A stretch of DNA of 64,000 nucleotides from an uncultured Woeseiaceae bacterium (GCA_945788625.1 CALZMQ010000012.1:1-64000), one strand, 5' to 3'; numbered from the stretch's first letter, positions 1 through 9,124 are shown. Translations and numbers: made by a program. The notes: generated from the letters alone by a model not told the origin.

Positions 1-1239
1 CTTATCGAGACGATTTTTACATCCGTCGACAAGCAATATTTGTATCAGCTTCGACGGGACGGCAGCTTGCTGGTCAGGAAATCCAACAACTGGCGGCTGA
101 TCGATAAGAACCCGGCCATTCGAAGCGTATCGGCCGGTTTCGGCTGGGTCAGCCTGGTTCATCGCAACAATGCTCTCTGGGTACTCGCCAATCCTGAATG
201 CGAAAGGCGAGAGGACTGCATCTGGCAGGAATTCGGCCATAGCGAACACGTCGCCCGGCGTACCTTCTCTGCCGACTACGTACGTACCAAAGAAACCTTG
301 CCAACCGGTGGCACTCGCCTCAACGATCAGATCTGGTCTCTGAAGAACGGCGGTGCCATTCATTTCTACCCGGCCAATTGCAGTACGCGTTGGCGCGGCA
401 ATCCGCCGTGCCTTGGCACGTATGTAGAGACAGACGGCAATACCATTCGTCTGTTTCCGAGCACAAATCAGAGCGAGCTGCTCAAGTTGCACTACACGGG
501 GGCGCTGTATGCCGCGACGATTTTCGGTTGCGTAGAGGAACCACGTTGTCCGTACGGCCAACAATGCGGTGACGAACCAAGATGTAGCTGGCGACAGATT
601 GACAATGATCCGACTATTACTGACATCTTTGATACTGAGCGTGCGACGTTCAAGCTCACTGAACCCGGGACCGTATATCGCTACATGCCGCGTACCCGGT
701 CGTGGCAGTCTATCTCAGGCAGCACGGCGATAAGAAAGGCCGATGCGACGACAACGACCGTTGACGTTCCAGAGCCGCCGACTTATGAGCAGTATCGTTT
801 GACCTGCCGCTGCGGAGGAAATCTGGTCAGTGCCGAGGGATGCTTCAGCGAAGAGCCGGGAGAGTCATGTCGCCAGATCGACCGAAATTGCTGGCTGCAG
901 GGTACGGTGACGCCACTTGAATCCTGCGACTCGCCCAGCAACTTCGCGGTGACACGGTCGACGCCGATCCCGCCTGCTGATGCTCCACCTCCAGCGTCAG
1001 AAGCATGTCGGGTAACCGTTATCGCACAAACTAAAGAATGCAAGAACGTGGATGGCACGCAATCGTCGATTACAGACAATCCTTTCATAGCCGCCGGTTG
1101 TGGATCCGACAAAGATAACGCCAAAGCACGCGCCCTGACGTCACTTCGGACGCAGACCTGCATCAGTGAGGGTGACGATCCGGATCCCGGATGCTGTACC
1201 ATCGAGGAGTTGGCCATCGAAACCTGCCTGTGTCGTTGA
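1..1239 (+). CDS. Cys-rich repeat protein, 5'-truncated by window edge
   Basis: The reading frame is open from the first base of the window, so the true start lies upstream; a TTG at 40 is the first start-like codon but has no convincing ribosome binding site. The visible protein has Trp/Gly-rich units near its N-terminus (for example GWVSLVHRNNALWVL) that resemble tectonin or RCC1-like propeller blades, then many Cys residues. The C-terminal ~80 residues carry spaced cysteines (CRVTV, ECKN, AAGCG, PGCC, CLCR) suggestive of disulfides, hence an extracytoplasmic protein. No enzyme motif is seen. The next gene, 145 bases downstream on the same strand, is also propeller-like, so the two may be functionally linked. 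Family assignment is tentative. Confidence 0.6.
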   Translation, partial: LIETIFTSVDKQYLYQLRRDGSLLVRKSNNWRLIDKNPAIRSVSAGFGWVSLVHRNNALWVLANPECERREDCIWQEFGHSEHVARRTFSADYVRTKETLPTGGTRLNDQIWSLKNGGAIHFYPANCSTRWRGNPPCLGTYVETDGNTIRLFPSTNQSELLKLHYTGALYAATIFGCVEEPRCPYGQQCGDEPRCSWRQIDNDPTITDIFDTERATFKLTEPGTVYRYMPRTRSWQSISGSTAIRKADATTTTVDVPEPPTYEQYRLTCRCGGNLVSAEGCFSEEPGESCRQIDRNCWLQGTVTPLESCDSPSNFAVTRSTPIPPADAPPPASEACRVTVIAQTKECKNVDGTQSSITDNPFIAAGCGSDKDNAKARALTSLRTQTCISEGDDPDPGCCTIEELAIETCLCR

Positions 1240-1384
1240 ATCGTGTTAGAGGACAGTGCGACCTGTGACACGCCTCCCACTATTAGCGGTCGCTAGACTA
1301 CGGAAATGACGGCGACTCAGGCCCGGAGCTAGTTCTCAGGTCAGGCTCAGCCATATCCGTAGGCGTGAATACAGCAGGTTCGAA

Positions 1385-2512
1385 ATGAACACCGAAGTGC
1401 ATCCGGCTATTGCCGCGCTGGTCCTGACAATGACCGCTATCGCCGTGGGTCTGTGGGTGTGGGGCTCCGGAGTGGCTGGCAGTTTCGGCGGACCTGCGGA
1501 ACTGAATGGTGGCCCTGACGGACATCGCTTCGTCCAGATCCAGAATTATCTCGTCGAGCACGACGCCGATGGCGGGTATCTCGTGTCACACGATCTCGGC
1601 GAATTGGATGTCGAGCTGTTACTCGGTGGCTACGCGTTCTTTTCCAACGGCGACATCTTGTTGCGCCGGGGCACTGATCCGCGCTCGTTCCTCGACAACG
1701 TCCGAGCATACAAGCGAGAGACAAATCAAACCTCCATAGTCCCTGACAGCCCTGACAGCGGGTTATTCCGGTGCAATCTCGACACCTTTGCCTGTGAGCG
1801 CTTTGGGGAGGAGGGGATCGATTTCAAAGCAGCGTACGGCGTCTTTATCGACTGGCAGACTGACGAGGTCTATATCAGCGATACAACCCGTCACCTGTTG
1901 CGAAAGTACTCGGCGGATGGTGTCGAACTGGCGCCGCCGGTTGGTGGATTCAAATTCCCGAACCAGCTGTTGCTACATGACGGGCAGGTGCTGGTCGCGG
2001 ATACCAATCACCATGTCATTCGCAGGGTCGAGTCACAGTCCTCAACGTTCGCCAAGTCCATAGATCGCAAGGACGTTTGGCCAACCGCCGCGAAGCGGGC
2101 GCGGCATAGCTGGCCAAGCCATTTCGCTCGTGTCGGCGAGGACTGGTGGGTCAACAACATGCAGACCGGGATGAATCTCGGGGGGCTCTACGTGTTCGAC
2201 CACGAGTGGCAATATGTTCGGCGCGTCGAATTGCCGCCGGATGCCGATCCAATCTCGATCCTGCCTGTCGGGGATGCGGTCTGGGTCAGTGACTGGAACA
2301 ACGATGCCGTACGACGATTCTCGATGGCGGGGGAACCACTGGCGGACCTCGAATCCGCAGGACTCGAGACGATCCTCGCTACATCAAGGCTGGAGCGCCG
2401 CAAGTACCATATGCTCAGCTACGCCGGGATCGCCGCGGTTGCGTTGATGCTCGCCGGCCTGAGCGTGCAGGCACTGGCGCGCAGCATGAACAAAACACCG
2501 ACTCAGCGTTAG
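1385..2512 (+). CDS. Membrane-anchored NHL/SMP-30-like beta-propeller protein
   Basis: This 375-aa protein has an N-terminal hydrophobic segment (residues ~8-27) and a second one close to the C-terminus (~345-365, YAGIAAVALMLAGLSVQAL). Between them are repeated blade-like units of the type YGVFIDWQTDEVYISDTTRH, FPNQLLLHDGQVLVADTNHH and DAVWVSDWNNDAVRRF. These spaced 'V(A/S)D(T/W)NN' units are characteristic of NHL or SMP-30-type six-bladed propellers. The likely location is the periplasm, tethered to the inner membrane. No catalytic residues can be assigned, so a ligand-binding or scaffolding role is inferred only from the fold. The ATG at 1385 is used because the hydrophobic segment begins directly after it. 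Confidence 0.75.
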   Translation: MNTEVHPAIAALVLTMTAIAVGLWVWGSGVAGSFGGPAELNGGPDGHRFVQIQNYLVEHDADGGYLVSHDLGELDVELLLGGYAFFSNGDILLRRGTDPRSFLDNVRAYKRETNQTSIVPDSPDSGLFRCNLDTFACERFGEEGIDFKAAYGVFIDWQTDEVYISDTTRHLLRKYSADGVELAPPVGGFKFPNQLLLHDGQVLVADTNHHVIRRVESQSSTFAKSIDRKDVWPTAAKRARHSWPSHFARVGEDWWVNNMQTGMNLGGLYVFDHEWQYVRRVELPPDADPISILPVGDAVWVSDWNNDAVRRFSMAGEPLADLESAGLETILATSRLERRKYHMLSYAGIAAVALMLAGLSVQALARSMNKTPTQR

Positions 2513-2635
2513 CAACCCGAGACGCTGTGGTGATCCTGGGGCTGCTTGCCTACGGCGCCGTGAAATTAGTTCCGTGAACTGTGCGCGTTTGCAGCAGCGA
2601 TGACCTGAATACTCGGATCGCCGCGACTTCTGACG

Positions 2636-3697
2636 CTAGAGTTCGCTGCGGTTGAGTCCGCCTTTCAACACGGCCGTCTCGAAGCCCCGCTGTTTCAAAA
2701 TGAAGGCTGCCGCTGAACTGCGCCGTCCTGTATCGCAATAGACGACATAGGGAGTCTTGCGATCCAGGATATCGAGCTTATGGCGAAGCAGGTACAGCGG
2801 CAGATTCGTGGCGTTCGCCTTGCTGAATGCCCTGAATTCACTCGGAACCCGGACGTCGAGCCAGTGGCCGCCCTGGGCGACTGCTTCATCTGCATCGTCA
2901 TGATTCAAAGACAGGATCATCGGCTCATTCAGGAGAGCCTGAAAATCGTCCCGGCCCAATTGCATCAAAGTACCGTCAGTTTGCATGGTGATCGTCGCAT
3001 TGCGAGCTTCATTTGAAATCAACGCTTCCTCTCCGAACGTAGCGCCTACGCCCAGTTCGGCCAGGTCGATGTTTTCCTTGTTCGCCGGCGTCTCGCGGGT
3101 GACCATGCAACGACCGCTTCTTATGATATAGAAATGGTCGCCATTGCTACCTTGACGGATAACGACGTGTCCCGCCTTGAAATCGACTCTCTTCATGCGC
3201 ATGAAGATCATCTGGATATTCTGAGGTGGTATAAGCTGAAAGGTCTTGGTTCGTAACAGGGCGCTCATCCAGTCGCCTTCGGCCCCGTTCAGCTCAGTGC
3301 CAAAGTCGCCAACTTCATAGATGCCCGTTTGGTCCAGGGTTAGCGTCACATCGAGGAGTTCGCTGTCGATACTGAAATACCGAACATTGTCCATTGCAAC
3401 CGCCGACTGTTGGCGCGGTAGTGCCGGAGCGATAGGGTTGCGCGCCTCGTCGGTGCCGCCTACGACGCTGCCCAGGACCTGATCGCCGTCGCGCAACGAG
3501 ATCGTCCCGGACAGCAGGTATATAGAGCGCTTTTCCGTGTCGTCCTTGTTGAACAGCACCTGGCCCTGGGTCGCTTGCAGGACTTCAATGTCGTCTAGCA
3601 GTTTGTCGAGATTGGTGGACTTTAACGCGTTGAACGGCGAGAAATTGCCGAGTAACGCGACATCCATGCCCTTGATCATTGGCCTTGTGAACTCCAA
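2636..3697 (-). CDS. Cyclic nucleotide-binding domain protein with C-terminal rhodanese domain
   Basis: The 353-aa product reads as two cyclic-nucleotide-binding-like domains followed by a rhodanese fold. The first (~15-120) is degenerate. The second (~155-265) has the phosphate-binding-cassette pattern: HVVIRQGSNGDHFYIIRSG, then GVGATFGEEALI, then RNATI. The C-terminal ~75 residues are rhodanese-like (GGHWLDVRVPSEF), ending with the active loop YCDTGRRSSAAA, whose Cys is the expected sulfur acceptor. It is a cytosolic protein without membrane segments. The family pairs cNMP sensing with sulfurtransfer or redox chemistry, but substrates are unknown. It is transcribed convergently with the upstream propeller gene, with no obvious terminator between them. 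Confidence 0.85.
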   Translation of the reverse strand: MEFTRPMIKGMDVALLGNFSPFNALKSTNLDKLLDDIEVLQATQGQVLFNKDDTEKRSIYLLSGTISLRDGDQVLGSVVGGTDEARNPIAPALPRQQSAVAMDNVRYFSIDSELLDVTLTLDQTGIYEVGDFGTELNGAEGDWMSALLRTKTFQLIPPQNIQMIFMRMKRVDFKAGHVVIRQGSNGDHFYIIRSGRCMVTRETPANKENIDLAELGVGATFGEEALISNEARNATITMQTDGTLMQLGRDDFQALLNEPMILSLNHDDADEAVAQGGHWLDVRVPSEFRAFSKANATNLPLYLLRHKLDILDRKTPYVVYCDTGRRSSAAAFILKQRGFETAVLKGGLNRSEL

Positions 3698-3760
3698 ATT
3701 CAGGCGAAATCATTTCGCGAGATGCAACACACTAGCACCCGACGTCGTGTTATTTGGGGA

Positions 3761-3778
3761 CGTATTTCTCAGAATACG
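3761..3778. repeat. Short REP-like inverted repeat
   Basis: CGTATT and AATACG form a 6-bp stem around TCTCAG, preceded by GGGGA. This GGGGACGTATTTCT-type sequence resembles REP elements that accompany RAYT transposases in many proteobacteria. It lies between the cyclic-nucleotide-binding gene start and the larger palindrome at 3822. No transposase gene is present nearby. Confidence 0.35.
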
Positions 3779-3821
3779 AACCCGACAGCTGGGTATATGG
3801 CTGCACCGCTACATATGGGGC

Positions 3822-3880
3822 CGTAAGCTCCCCCGTTTCTGACACAAGCTCAGCTTGTGTCAGAAACGGGGGAGCTTACG
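3822..3880. repeat. Perfect 29-bp inverted repeat with 1-nt spacer (REP/MITE-like)
   Basis: Bases 3822-3850 are the exact reverse complement of 3852-3880, with a single C between. The arms contain the GTTTCTGACAC / GTGTCAGAAAC core, of a type often seen in REP-like elements. The right arm forms the 3' end of the AlkD-like gene, supplying its last codons and its stop. No T-tract follows on either strand, so it is not a standard rho-independent terminator, although the hairpin would be very stable in RNA. Confidence 0.9.
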
Positions 3881-4578
3881 CAAATTCCCAGTTTCTCCAC
3901 AACGTAACTGCTGGTCAGGTGCTTTGCGACGTCCATCGGGTCGCAGCGCCCATCGGGATCGAAATCGATTGGGCCAATCTTCACGGCGACCTTGAGGGCG
4001 GCGGCATTGAGCACTTTGTTTCGCTTCCCGATGCCCATCAAGGCTGTAGCCATCGACATGAGGACATCGGTGGACTGCTTTGCATACGTTTTCTGGATGT
4101 GTGCAATGTGTGAGAGAAAATAAGCGTCGTCCGGAGCGCTATTCTTCTTGCTCTTGGAGATTTCATAGAGCAGGCCATAGCCGCAACCTCGGCGCACGGG
4201 GTCTTTGCTCTTGATCCACTTGTTGGCAAGTTCGACGACGAATGGTGCTTTGGCGAGTGTGGCATCGCAAGACGAAAAGACGTGCGCCAGGTAACCGCCT
4301 TGCAATTGTTCGACCTGTGTCTCGGCCTGTTCCATGGTGATGGTTTTGGGATCATCGACAAGCAATGAAATGATCTTCATCTCGTAGATATTGGATTTCC
4401 AAAGCTGCCGGGCGAGTTTCGGATCTCTGCCGATGGTCCTGGCGAACTTGCGCAGCTTCGTCAATCCGAAGCCGAAGCTCTTTAGCCCACCGGACTTGTC
4501 CTGGTGTTTTTTCCAATGCGCGATTCCCCGCGCGTCCTGATTCGATTTCAGGTACTCGAGAATGTTTGATTTGTTCAT
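3850..4578 (-). CDS. DNA alkylation repeat (AlkD-like) protein
   Basis: The product is about 242 aa, all-helical, and matches the HEAT-like DNA alkylation repeat family: a Lys-rich N-terminus, GLTKLRKFARTIGRD, SNIYEMKIISLLVDDP, FVVELANKWIKS and RRGCGYGLLYE. AlkD-type members bind DNA and some excise N3/N7-alkylated bases; whether this one is catalytic cannot be decided here. A TTG two codons upstream is possible, but the ATG at 4578 gives MNKSNILEYL, a typical family start. The last ~10 residues (CVSSPVSDTS) and the stop are encoded by the 29-bp palindrome, which implies that the element has replaced or extended the original C-terminus. Confidence 0.82.
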   Translation of the reverse strand: MNKSNILEYLKSNQDARGIAHWKKHQDKSGGLKSFGFGLTKLRKFARTIGRDPKLARQLWKSNIYEMKIISLLVDDPKTITMEQAETQVEQLQGGYLAHVFSSCDATLAKAPFVVELANKWIKSKDPVRRGCGYGLLYEISKSKKNSAPDDAYFLSHIAHIQKTYAKQSTDVLMSMATALMGIGKRNKVLNAAALKVAVKIGPIDFDPDGRCDPMDVAKHLTSSYVVEKLGICVSSPVSDTS

Positions 4579-4829
4579 GGGCAAAGTATATACGCGCAGA
4601 AAAGTGCAGTAACGGGGTGAGCTGAGGCATTACTCCGCTTTGGTGGAGTCCTGACTGTCTTCGGGGGGGTCCCGACCTGTTGTCGATCCACGGTTTTATC
4701 GAGGTGCCGCAACCTGCCTGAAGCGGACTGTTGTCACGTAACTTTGACAATGCCTGAAACTGGGACCGACGTCTCAGATCTAGGTAAAGCGAAAGTTTTA
4801 AGGTCTTCGTCGGGAACTTTTTGGGCACA

Positions 4830-6029
4830 ATGATGATGCTCCTGAAGCAACTAATCGAATCGCCGATTACATCCTCGAAGCTACTCGTTTGCGACCCTTT
4901 TCGAGAGCATGATCAAGAAGAATTGGTCAAAGAGGTTATCGGCCTGGCCAACGCCGACGTGGACGGCCCCAGGAACATCCTGTTTGGTATCAACGCGGGA
5001 GGCCTGAACGACAGCGGTATCGTCGGAATCGCCGAAAGCGTCATGGCCGATCTGAAGAAGGCCCATCGGACCTTATCGGCCCTGATCGAACCCGTCCTGT
5101 ACCTGGCATTTATCTACGACCGGATTAACGGCAAACTTGTTGGCGCCCTCGAAATCGACGGCTGTAATGACAAGCCCTATATCGTTGGGCAGAATTTCTC
5201 CGAGAGCCTGACTCGTGGCCAGTGCTGGATCAGAGAGAACCGCAATCTTCGCGCTGTCCAGCCTACCGAACTGGTCCGGACGGACACACCTGAGCCTGCC
5301 AGGAAACCGGCCAAGATGGGCAAGCCACCACCGATAACGGTGGGTTTCAATGACGAGCCGGACTGCGAGCTGCTCGAGCTGGCCATTCCTGATACGTCCG
5401 ATCCGCCATTTGCCGAGGAAGAACCCCAGGCAAAGCAGCCGTTGGATTTGAAAAAGACAATCAAGGAAAAAATTGGCACGGTAACCACCCGGATTCTGCG
5501 AATAGGGGGCGCCCACAAGCGAGGTCCTGGGGCCAAACCCGATGAAAGCGGTATCGACGCACAAATCGACAAAGTCGACGAAACTGCAACGGTTGTGGCC
5601 AACGCTAATAACCACTATTTTTTCGAAGAGAAAGCGCTGCGACTGAATCTGTGTGTTTGCAACAAGGGATCTGAGGGTGTTGAGAATGTAAGTATCAAAC
5701 TCGGCTTTCCGCGAGTCCCGGATTTCGATGTGGTTGACCGCCTGTATACCAGTCCGTTTGATAAACGCCCGCAGCATGTAATCAAGAAACTGGGCTACCC
5801 AGACGTCGAGCACAGGGACGACGCCATTCTGGTACGCGGCTCTCTGGACCAACTTGCCCCGAATAGTCCGAAGCAGGCATTCAAATGCGAATTGCGCCTG
5901 GCGGTCGGGCCGCGGATGCAGGGAAAGAAAATAGCAGTCCTCTACACGCTTCGCGGACCCGACAACCGAGCTCTCGGCAAGGGGCGCCTGAAGATCAAAT
6001 TTGGCCGGGTAGCGGCCAGTGGATCATGA
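4830..6029 (+). CDS. Schlafen/AlbA_2-like domain protein with long C-terminal extension
   Basis: Residues ~10-140 follow the AlbA_2 (Schlafen AAA_4) pattern: an acidic start (FREHDQEELVKEVIGLANA), the glycine turn NILFGINAGG, GIVGIAESV, and a later strand pair ending in RGQCWIREN. Members bind nucleic acid and are often found in regulators or defence proteins. The middle (~150-250) is Pro/Lys-rich linker, and residues ~260-395 form a beta-rich domain (NLCVCNKGSEGVENVSIKLGF) that I do not recognise. It stands alone, divergent from the AlkD-like gene. Three consecutive ATGs begin at 4830, and a TTG at 4821 is a possible alternative. The classical E-K motif is poorly preserved, so the domain call is moderate. 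Confidence 0.6.
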   Translation: MMMLLKQLIESPITSSKLLVCDPFREHDQEELVKEVIGLANADVDGPRNILFGINAGGLNDSGIVGIAESVMADLKKAHRTLSALIEPVLYLAFIYDRINGKLVGALEIDGCNDKPYIVGQNFSESLTRGQCWIRENRNLRAVQPTELVRTDTPEPARKPAKMGKPPPITVGFNDEPDCELLELAIPDTSDPPFAEEEPQAKQPLDLKKTIKEKIGTVTTRILRIGGAHKRGPGAKPDESGIDAQIDKVDETATVVANANNHYFFEEKALRLNLCVCNKGSEGVENVSIKLGFPRVPDFDVVDRLYTSPFDKRPQHVIKKLGYPDVEHRDDAILVRGSLDQLAPNSPKQAFKCELRLAVGPRMQGKKIAVLYTLRGPDNRALGKGRLKIKFGRVAASGS

Positions 6030-6063
6030 TTGGAAGCATGAGCCAGAACTTCAGCTTTTCGGA

Positions 6064-7578
6064 TTATTCAGAATCTGACGCTTCAGCCTGTGAGCGCAGG
6101 GCCCGACTGGCCATCCACCTGTTGAGCAGGACAAATAACGCCAGAACGATACCCCACTGCACCAGGCAGGTCATGATACTGAAGGGAGCGAACGGATCGA
6201 ACCAGCGATCCGGGGCGTAGACAAAGGCAGCCTGGTACAGCCACCAGCCGAGGAGCACGACGGCGAGCGAGGGAATCGCGAAACGAATTGCCGTGTCCCA
6301 CAAACGCCCTGCATTCCAGTCGTGGTCCTGGTTGTCGATACTCTCGGCACGAAAACGCGCGGCACCGTAGCGTATGACCGCGAACGCAATAAATGCGCCG
6401 GAGATCATCAATGCGACGCCCCAGACGAAGTCCTGGTTCGCGAAAAAGTCCAGGTTGATGGCCGACGGCAAACCCAACGTAAAACCGATGGTGCAGACGC
6501 CGAGAATGGCCTGGCGGCGTGCGATGCCGAAATCGACGAGTATCCGGGTGGTCAGTTCGATCATCGATATCAGGGAGCTGAAGGCCGCAAACGACAGCCC
6601 GAGAAAGAACAGGATGGCGAATACGTTGCCCGCCGGCATCTTCGCAAAGAGCTGCGGCATCCAGATGAACGTCAGCCCTGTGGCGGCAGGCCCACTGGTC
6701 TTCATGACGTCGAGCACTTCGCCCTTACTCATGTCAGCACCGAGAATTGCAAACACGGTGCCGAAGATCACGATAGCGGCCAGCAGCGACACCGTGTTGT
6801 TGCCGACACCCGTGATCACTGCATTCTGGACGACCCCGTGCCGGCTTTGCATATAGGCGCCATAGGTCAAGATAAGGCCCCAGCCGGCGCCTGTATCCCA
6901 GGCATTTTGCGTGAGTGCCTCGAGCCAGATACGAGGTCGTGCAAGCGTCGACCAGTCGGGCGTGAACAGGAAACGGATGCCCTCGGATGCACCGTCGAGC
7001 GTCAGCGTACGCCCCAGCGAAATGAGCACGATCAATAACAGGGCGGGAATGAGTACGCGATTTGCGCGTTCGATCGAGCGAATCCCGTTCCAGACGACAA
7101 AGGCTCCGAGACCCATGGCGAGTGCATGAAACGCCACCGGGAATCCGCCACCCTGGAAGCCGTCCCAGACACCCTGTGCCGCCTCGGTGCTGAGGGGGAG
7201 GGGGGCAGTGCTCATCTTGATGAGGTAGTACACGCACCAGCCGGCGACGACGGAGTAGTAGAACATGATCGCCGTTGCCACGAAGCCGACGAATGCACCC
7301 ATCCACGCGAATTTCTTGCCAGCAATCTTCGCGAACGTTCCGACGACGCCCATGCGTCCTCGACGCCCAAGGGCGTATTCCGCGATGATCAACGGCACGC
7401 TCCAGACAAACAGGAACACGAGCCATGCGACGAGAAAGGCGCCGGCGCCGTCGTCACCGGCATTCTGGGCGGCGATGCGTGGAAAACGCCAGATATTGCC
7501 TGTACCGACTGCGATGCCGAGGACGCACAGGAGCATCCCTAAGCGCGATGAAAACCGCTGATCTACATGGTTCGTCAA
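6064..7578 (-). CDS. Sodium-dependent transporter, SNF (neurotransmitter:sodium symporter) family
   Basis: The 504-aa protein has about 12 hydrophobic segments. The first carries the LeuT-fold signature GIAVGTGNIWRFP that lines the Na+ and substrate sites, followed by the GAGAFLVAWLVFLF segment and the PLIIAEYALGRRGR loop, all diagnostic of bacterial NSS proteins. The family couples Na+ influx to uptake of amino acids or related small molecules; the substrate is not predictable. Translation appears to start at a TTG (7578), because AAGGA lies just upstream and homology begins directly after it. The cytochrome c'-like gene ends 12 bases before it, so the two are likely co-transcribed. Confidence 0.93.
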   Translation of the reverse strand: MTNHVDQRFSSRLGMLLCVLGIAVGTGNIWRFPRIAAQNAGDDGAGAFLVAWLVFLFVWSVPLIIAEYALGRRGRMGVVGTFAKIAGKKFAWMGAFVGFVATAIMFYYSVVAGWCVYYLIKMSTAPLPLSTEAAQGVWDGFQGGGFPVAFHALAMGLGAFVVWNGIRSIERANRVLIPALLLIVLISLGRTLTLDGASEGIRFLFTPDWSTLARPRIWLEALTQNAWDTGAGWGLILTYGAYMQSRHGVVQNAVITGVGNNTVSLLAAIVIFGTVFAILGADMSKGEVLDVMKTSGPAATGLTFIWMPQLFAKMPAGNVFAILFFLGLSFAAFSSLISMIELTTRILVDFGIARRQAILGVCTIGFTLGLPSAINLDFFANQDFVWGVALMISGAFIAFAVIRYGAARFRAESIDNQDHDWNAGRLWDTAIRFAIPSLAVVLLGWWLYQAAFVYAPDRWFDPFAPFSIMTCLVQWGIVLALFVLLNRWMASRALRSQAEASDSE

Positions 7579-7590
7579 GAGTGATTCCTT

Positions 7591-8043
7591 CTAGCGCTCG
7601 GATTGCGCCTCGGGTTCCGGTCCAAGAGCAGCTGCGACGCGCTCTTTGTAGGTGCGGTGACAATCGAAGCAGCCTTCGATCATGCGCTGATAGCTTGAAA
7701 TCGCAACGTCACGATCTAGTGCTTTGGCAGAAGCGCTAATTTCCAGTGACAGGTCATGCACGAGAGTATCGAGTTGTTTGAACGCTGCCATTTCCGGTCC
7801 CAGTGCGGAGGCCACGAGTTGTACCTGCGCAGGGGCGATCTTGGGGTGCTCTGCAATCGATGTAGCGCCCCGTATGACCTGCTCAAAGTCATCTGTCAGC
7901 AGCCCGTCGGAAATCTCGACCAGGTTGTTGCGCAGCCCCTGCATGATCTCCTTCAATGAGGGTGCATCACCGGTCATGGCGACCGTTGGCGCAAGGGTCA
8001 GCAAAAGTCCAATCGCCTGAATGAGTCGTTTTCTTTCCATCAT
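7591..8043 (-). CDS. Cytochrome c'-like (c-556 type) periplasmic heme protein
   Basis: A signal peptide (residues ~1-23, hydrophobic core AIGLLLTLAPTVAM) precedes a helical domain of about 125 residues. It has a single CFDCH heme-attachment motif at residues 125-129, near the C-terminus, which is the usual position in cytochrome c' and c-556 four-helix proteins. Length fits the family. The likely location is the periplasm; roles in this family include electron transfer and NO binding. Two successive ATGs (8043 and 8040) lie behind a GGAG; the second has the better spacing. It is the first gene of a likely two-gene unit with the SNF symporter, an unusual pairing with no obvious functional explanation. 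Confidence 0.85.
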   Translation of the reverse strand: MMERKRLIQAIGLLLTLAPTVAMTGDAPSLKEIMQGLRNNLVEISDGLLTDDFEQVIRGATSIAEHPKIAPAQVQLVASALGPEMAAFKQLDTLVHDLSLEISASAKALDRDVAISSYQRMIEGCFDCHRTYKERVAAALGPEPEAQSER

Positions 8044-8350
8044 GGCTCCATCTACTCAGAAGTAGTACTTCGTGCACGATGAGTCTACGCGAGCTTGGCT
8101 ACATTCGTCCTCACCGCTTTGATCGTTCCACGTTACCGCGGTCCACGTGCCCTAGGGGTAAACTTCCTAGAATCGACATTCAGTATCACTCATAAGTCAT
8201 TGAAACCATGGCTTAGGCTAGTATACGAAATGTAGTTTTGGCCGAATCAGACCTCTGCGATGCACTCAACGTCGAACACCTGCGTGATATCTTCCTCATT
8301 GACCGCTAGTTACACAGAGTGGCCTCGAAGAGACTAACGCGGGAATCGCC
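8044..8350. other. Divergent intergenic region (307 bp)
   Basis: No credible gene is present. It separates the leftward cytochrome c' gene from the rightward lipoprotein gene and must carry both promoters, but I cannot identify convincing -35/-10 pairs. A short dyad, CTAGG-N9-CCTAG near 8151-8169, is a possible operator. Confidence 0.5.
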
Positions 8351-9124
8351 ATGAATCGATCCATTTCTATTGTCTTGCTTGCCTCGTTCATGACTTTCAT
8401 GGTGGCGGCGTGCAGTCAATCGGTCGAAGACAATTCACGCAGGGATACCGTAGAACCGCGGCCCAATCAACCTGAATCACGTGTATCAATAATGTCCCCA
8501 GAAGGACAAGCGGGGGTTCTGATCCTCACAAATAGGCCTAATTCCGGACTTCCGAGTCACTGCGCCGAATTCGTCGTTTGGGACGACGCTGCGGTCGCCT
8601 ATTACAGAGATCTGGGTAAGCCGGATTGTGTCATTGAAGTTGGCAAGAAAGGTATTCCATCGTACGAAAAAGCTCGTCGTGATCGCGGACTACCGCCAGG
8701 TACATACCGAGTTGTTGACGAAGCAATCAGTCGATTGAAACGCGATTTAGAACGTCAACTTGAGGAACAAGAGGTACTTCAAGAGCAGCAAAAAAATGCG
8801 GAGCGACGTGTTCGGACGAATATCGCACTGGATCGTGAACTCGGTATCAGTGCCTGTTGTTCCAATTTGGCAAATGGGAGCGGGTATACGGACGAACCTG
8901 TTCGCTGGTTTGCTACCGGTTGCAGCATTGCGGAATCGCATGCACGATCAGGAAAACCTCTAGTGGTGACCGAGCGAACGAGCGAGTGCCTGATTGAATG
9001 TGCAAGTAAGTACGAGATTACCGGAATTCGCAGCACGTTTTGTTCTGATGGCTGCGAAACATTCACAAGAAATTTTCAGAGTGGTGTACTGCAATCACGA
9101 GTGGCAGGCTGCGCCGGCGATTGA
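8351..9124 (+). CDS. Putative lipoprotein with coiled-coil segment
   Basis: The 257-aa product starts with a lipoprotein signal peptide ending in the lipobox VAAC (Cys ~21), so it should be lipid-anchored in the envelope. Residues ~125-155 (RLKRDLERQLEEQEVLQEQQ) form a charged coiled coil. The C-terminal ~100 residues contain eight or more Cys (SACCSN, TGCS, SECLIECA, TFCSDGCE), suggesting a disulfide-stabilised domain. No family is recognised. It stands alone with long non-coding stretches on both sides. The ATG at 8351 is preceded by GGGA at suitable distance. Confidence 0.7.
   Translation: MNRSISIVLLASFMTFMVAACSQSVEDNSRRDTVEPRPNQPESRVSIMSPEGQAGVLILTNRPNSGLPSHCAEFVVWDDAAVAYYRDLGKPDCVIEVGKKGIPSYEKARRDRGLPPGTYRVVDEAISRLKRDLERQLEEQEVLQEQQKNAERRVRTNIALDRELGISACCSNLANGSGYTDEPVRWFATGCSIAESHARSGKPLVVTERTSECLIECASKYEITGIRSTFCSDGCETFTRNFQSGVLQSRVAGCAGD

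Noticed and set aside
3822..3880. Palindrome as an intrinsic terminator of the AlkD-like gene
   Set aside because: No T-tract follows the stem on the transcribed side, and the stop lies inside the stem.
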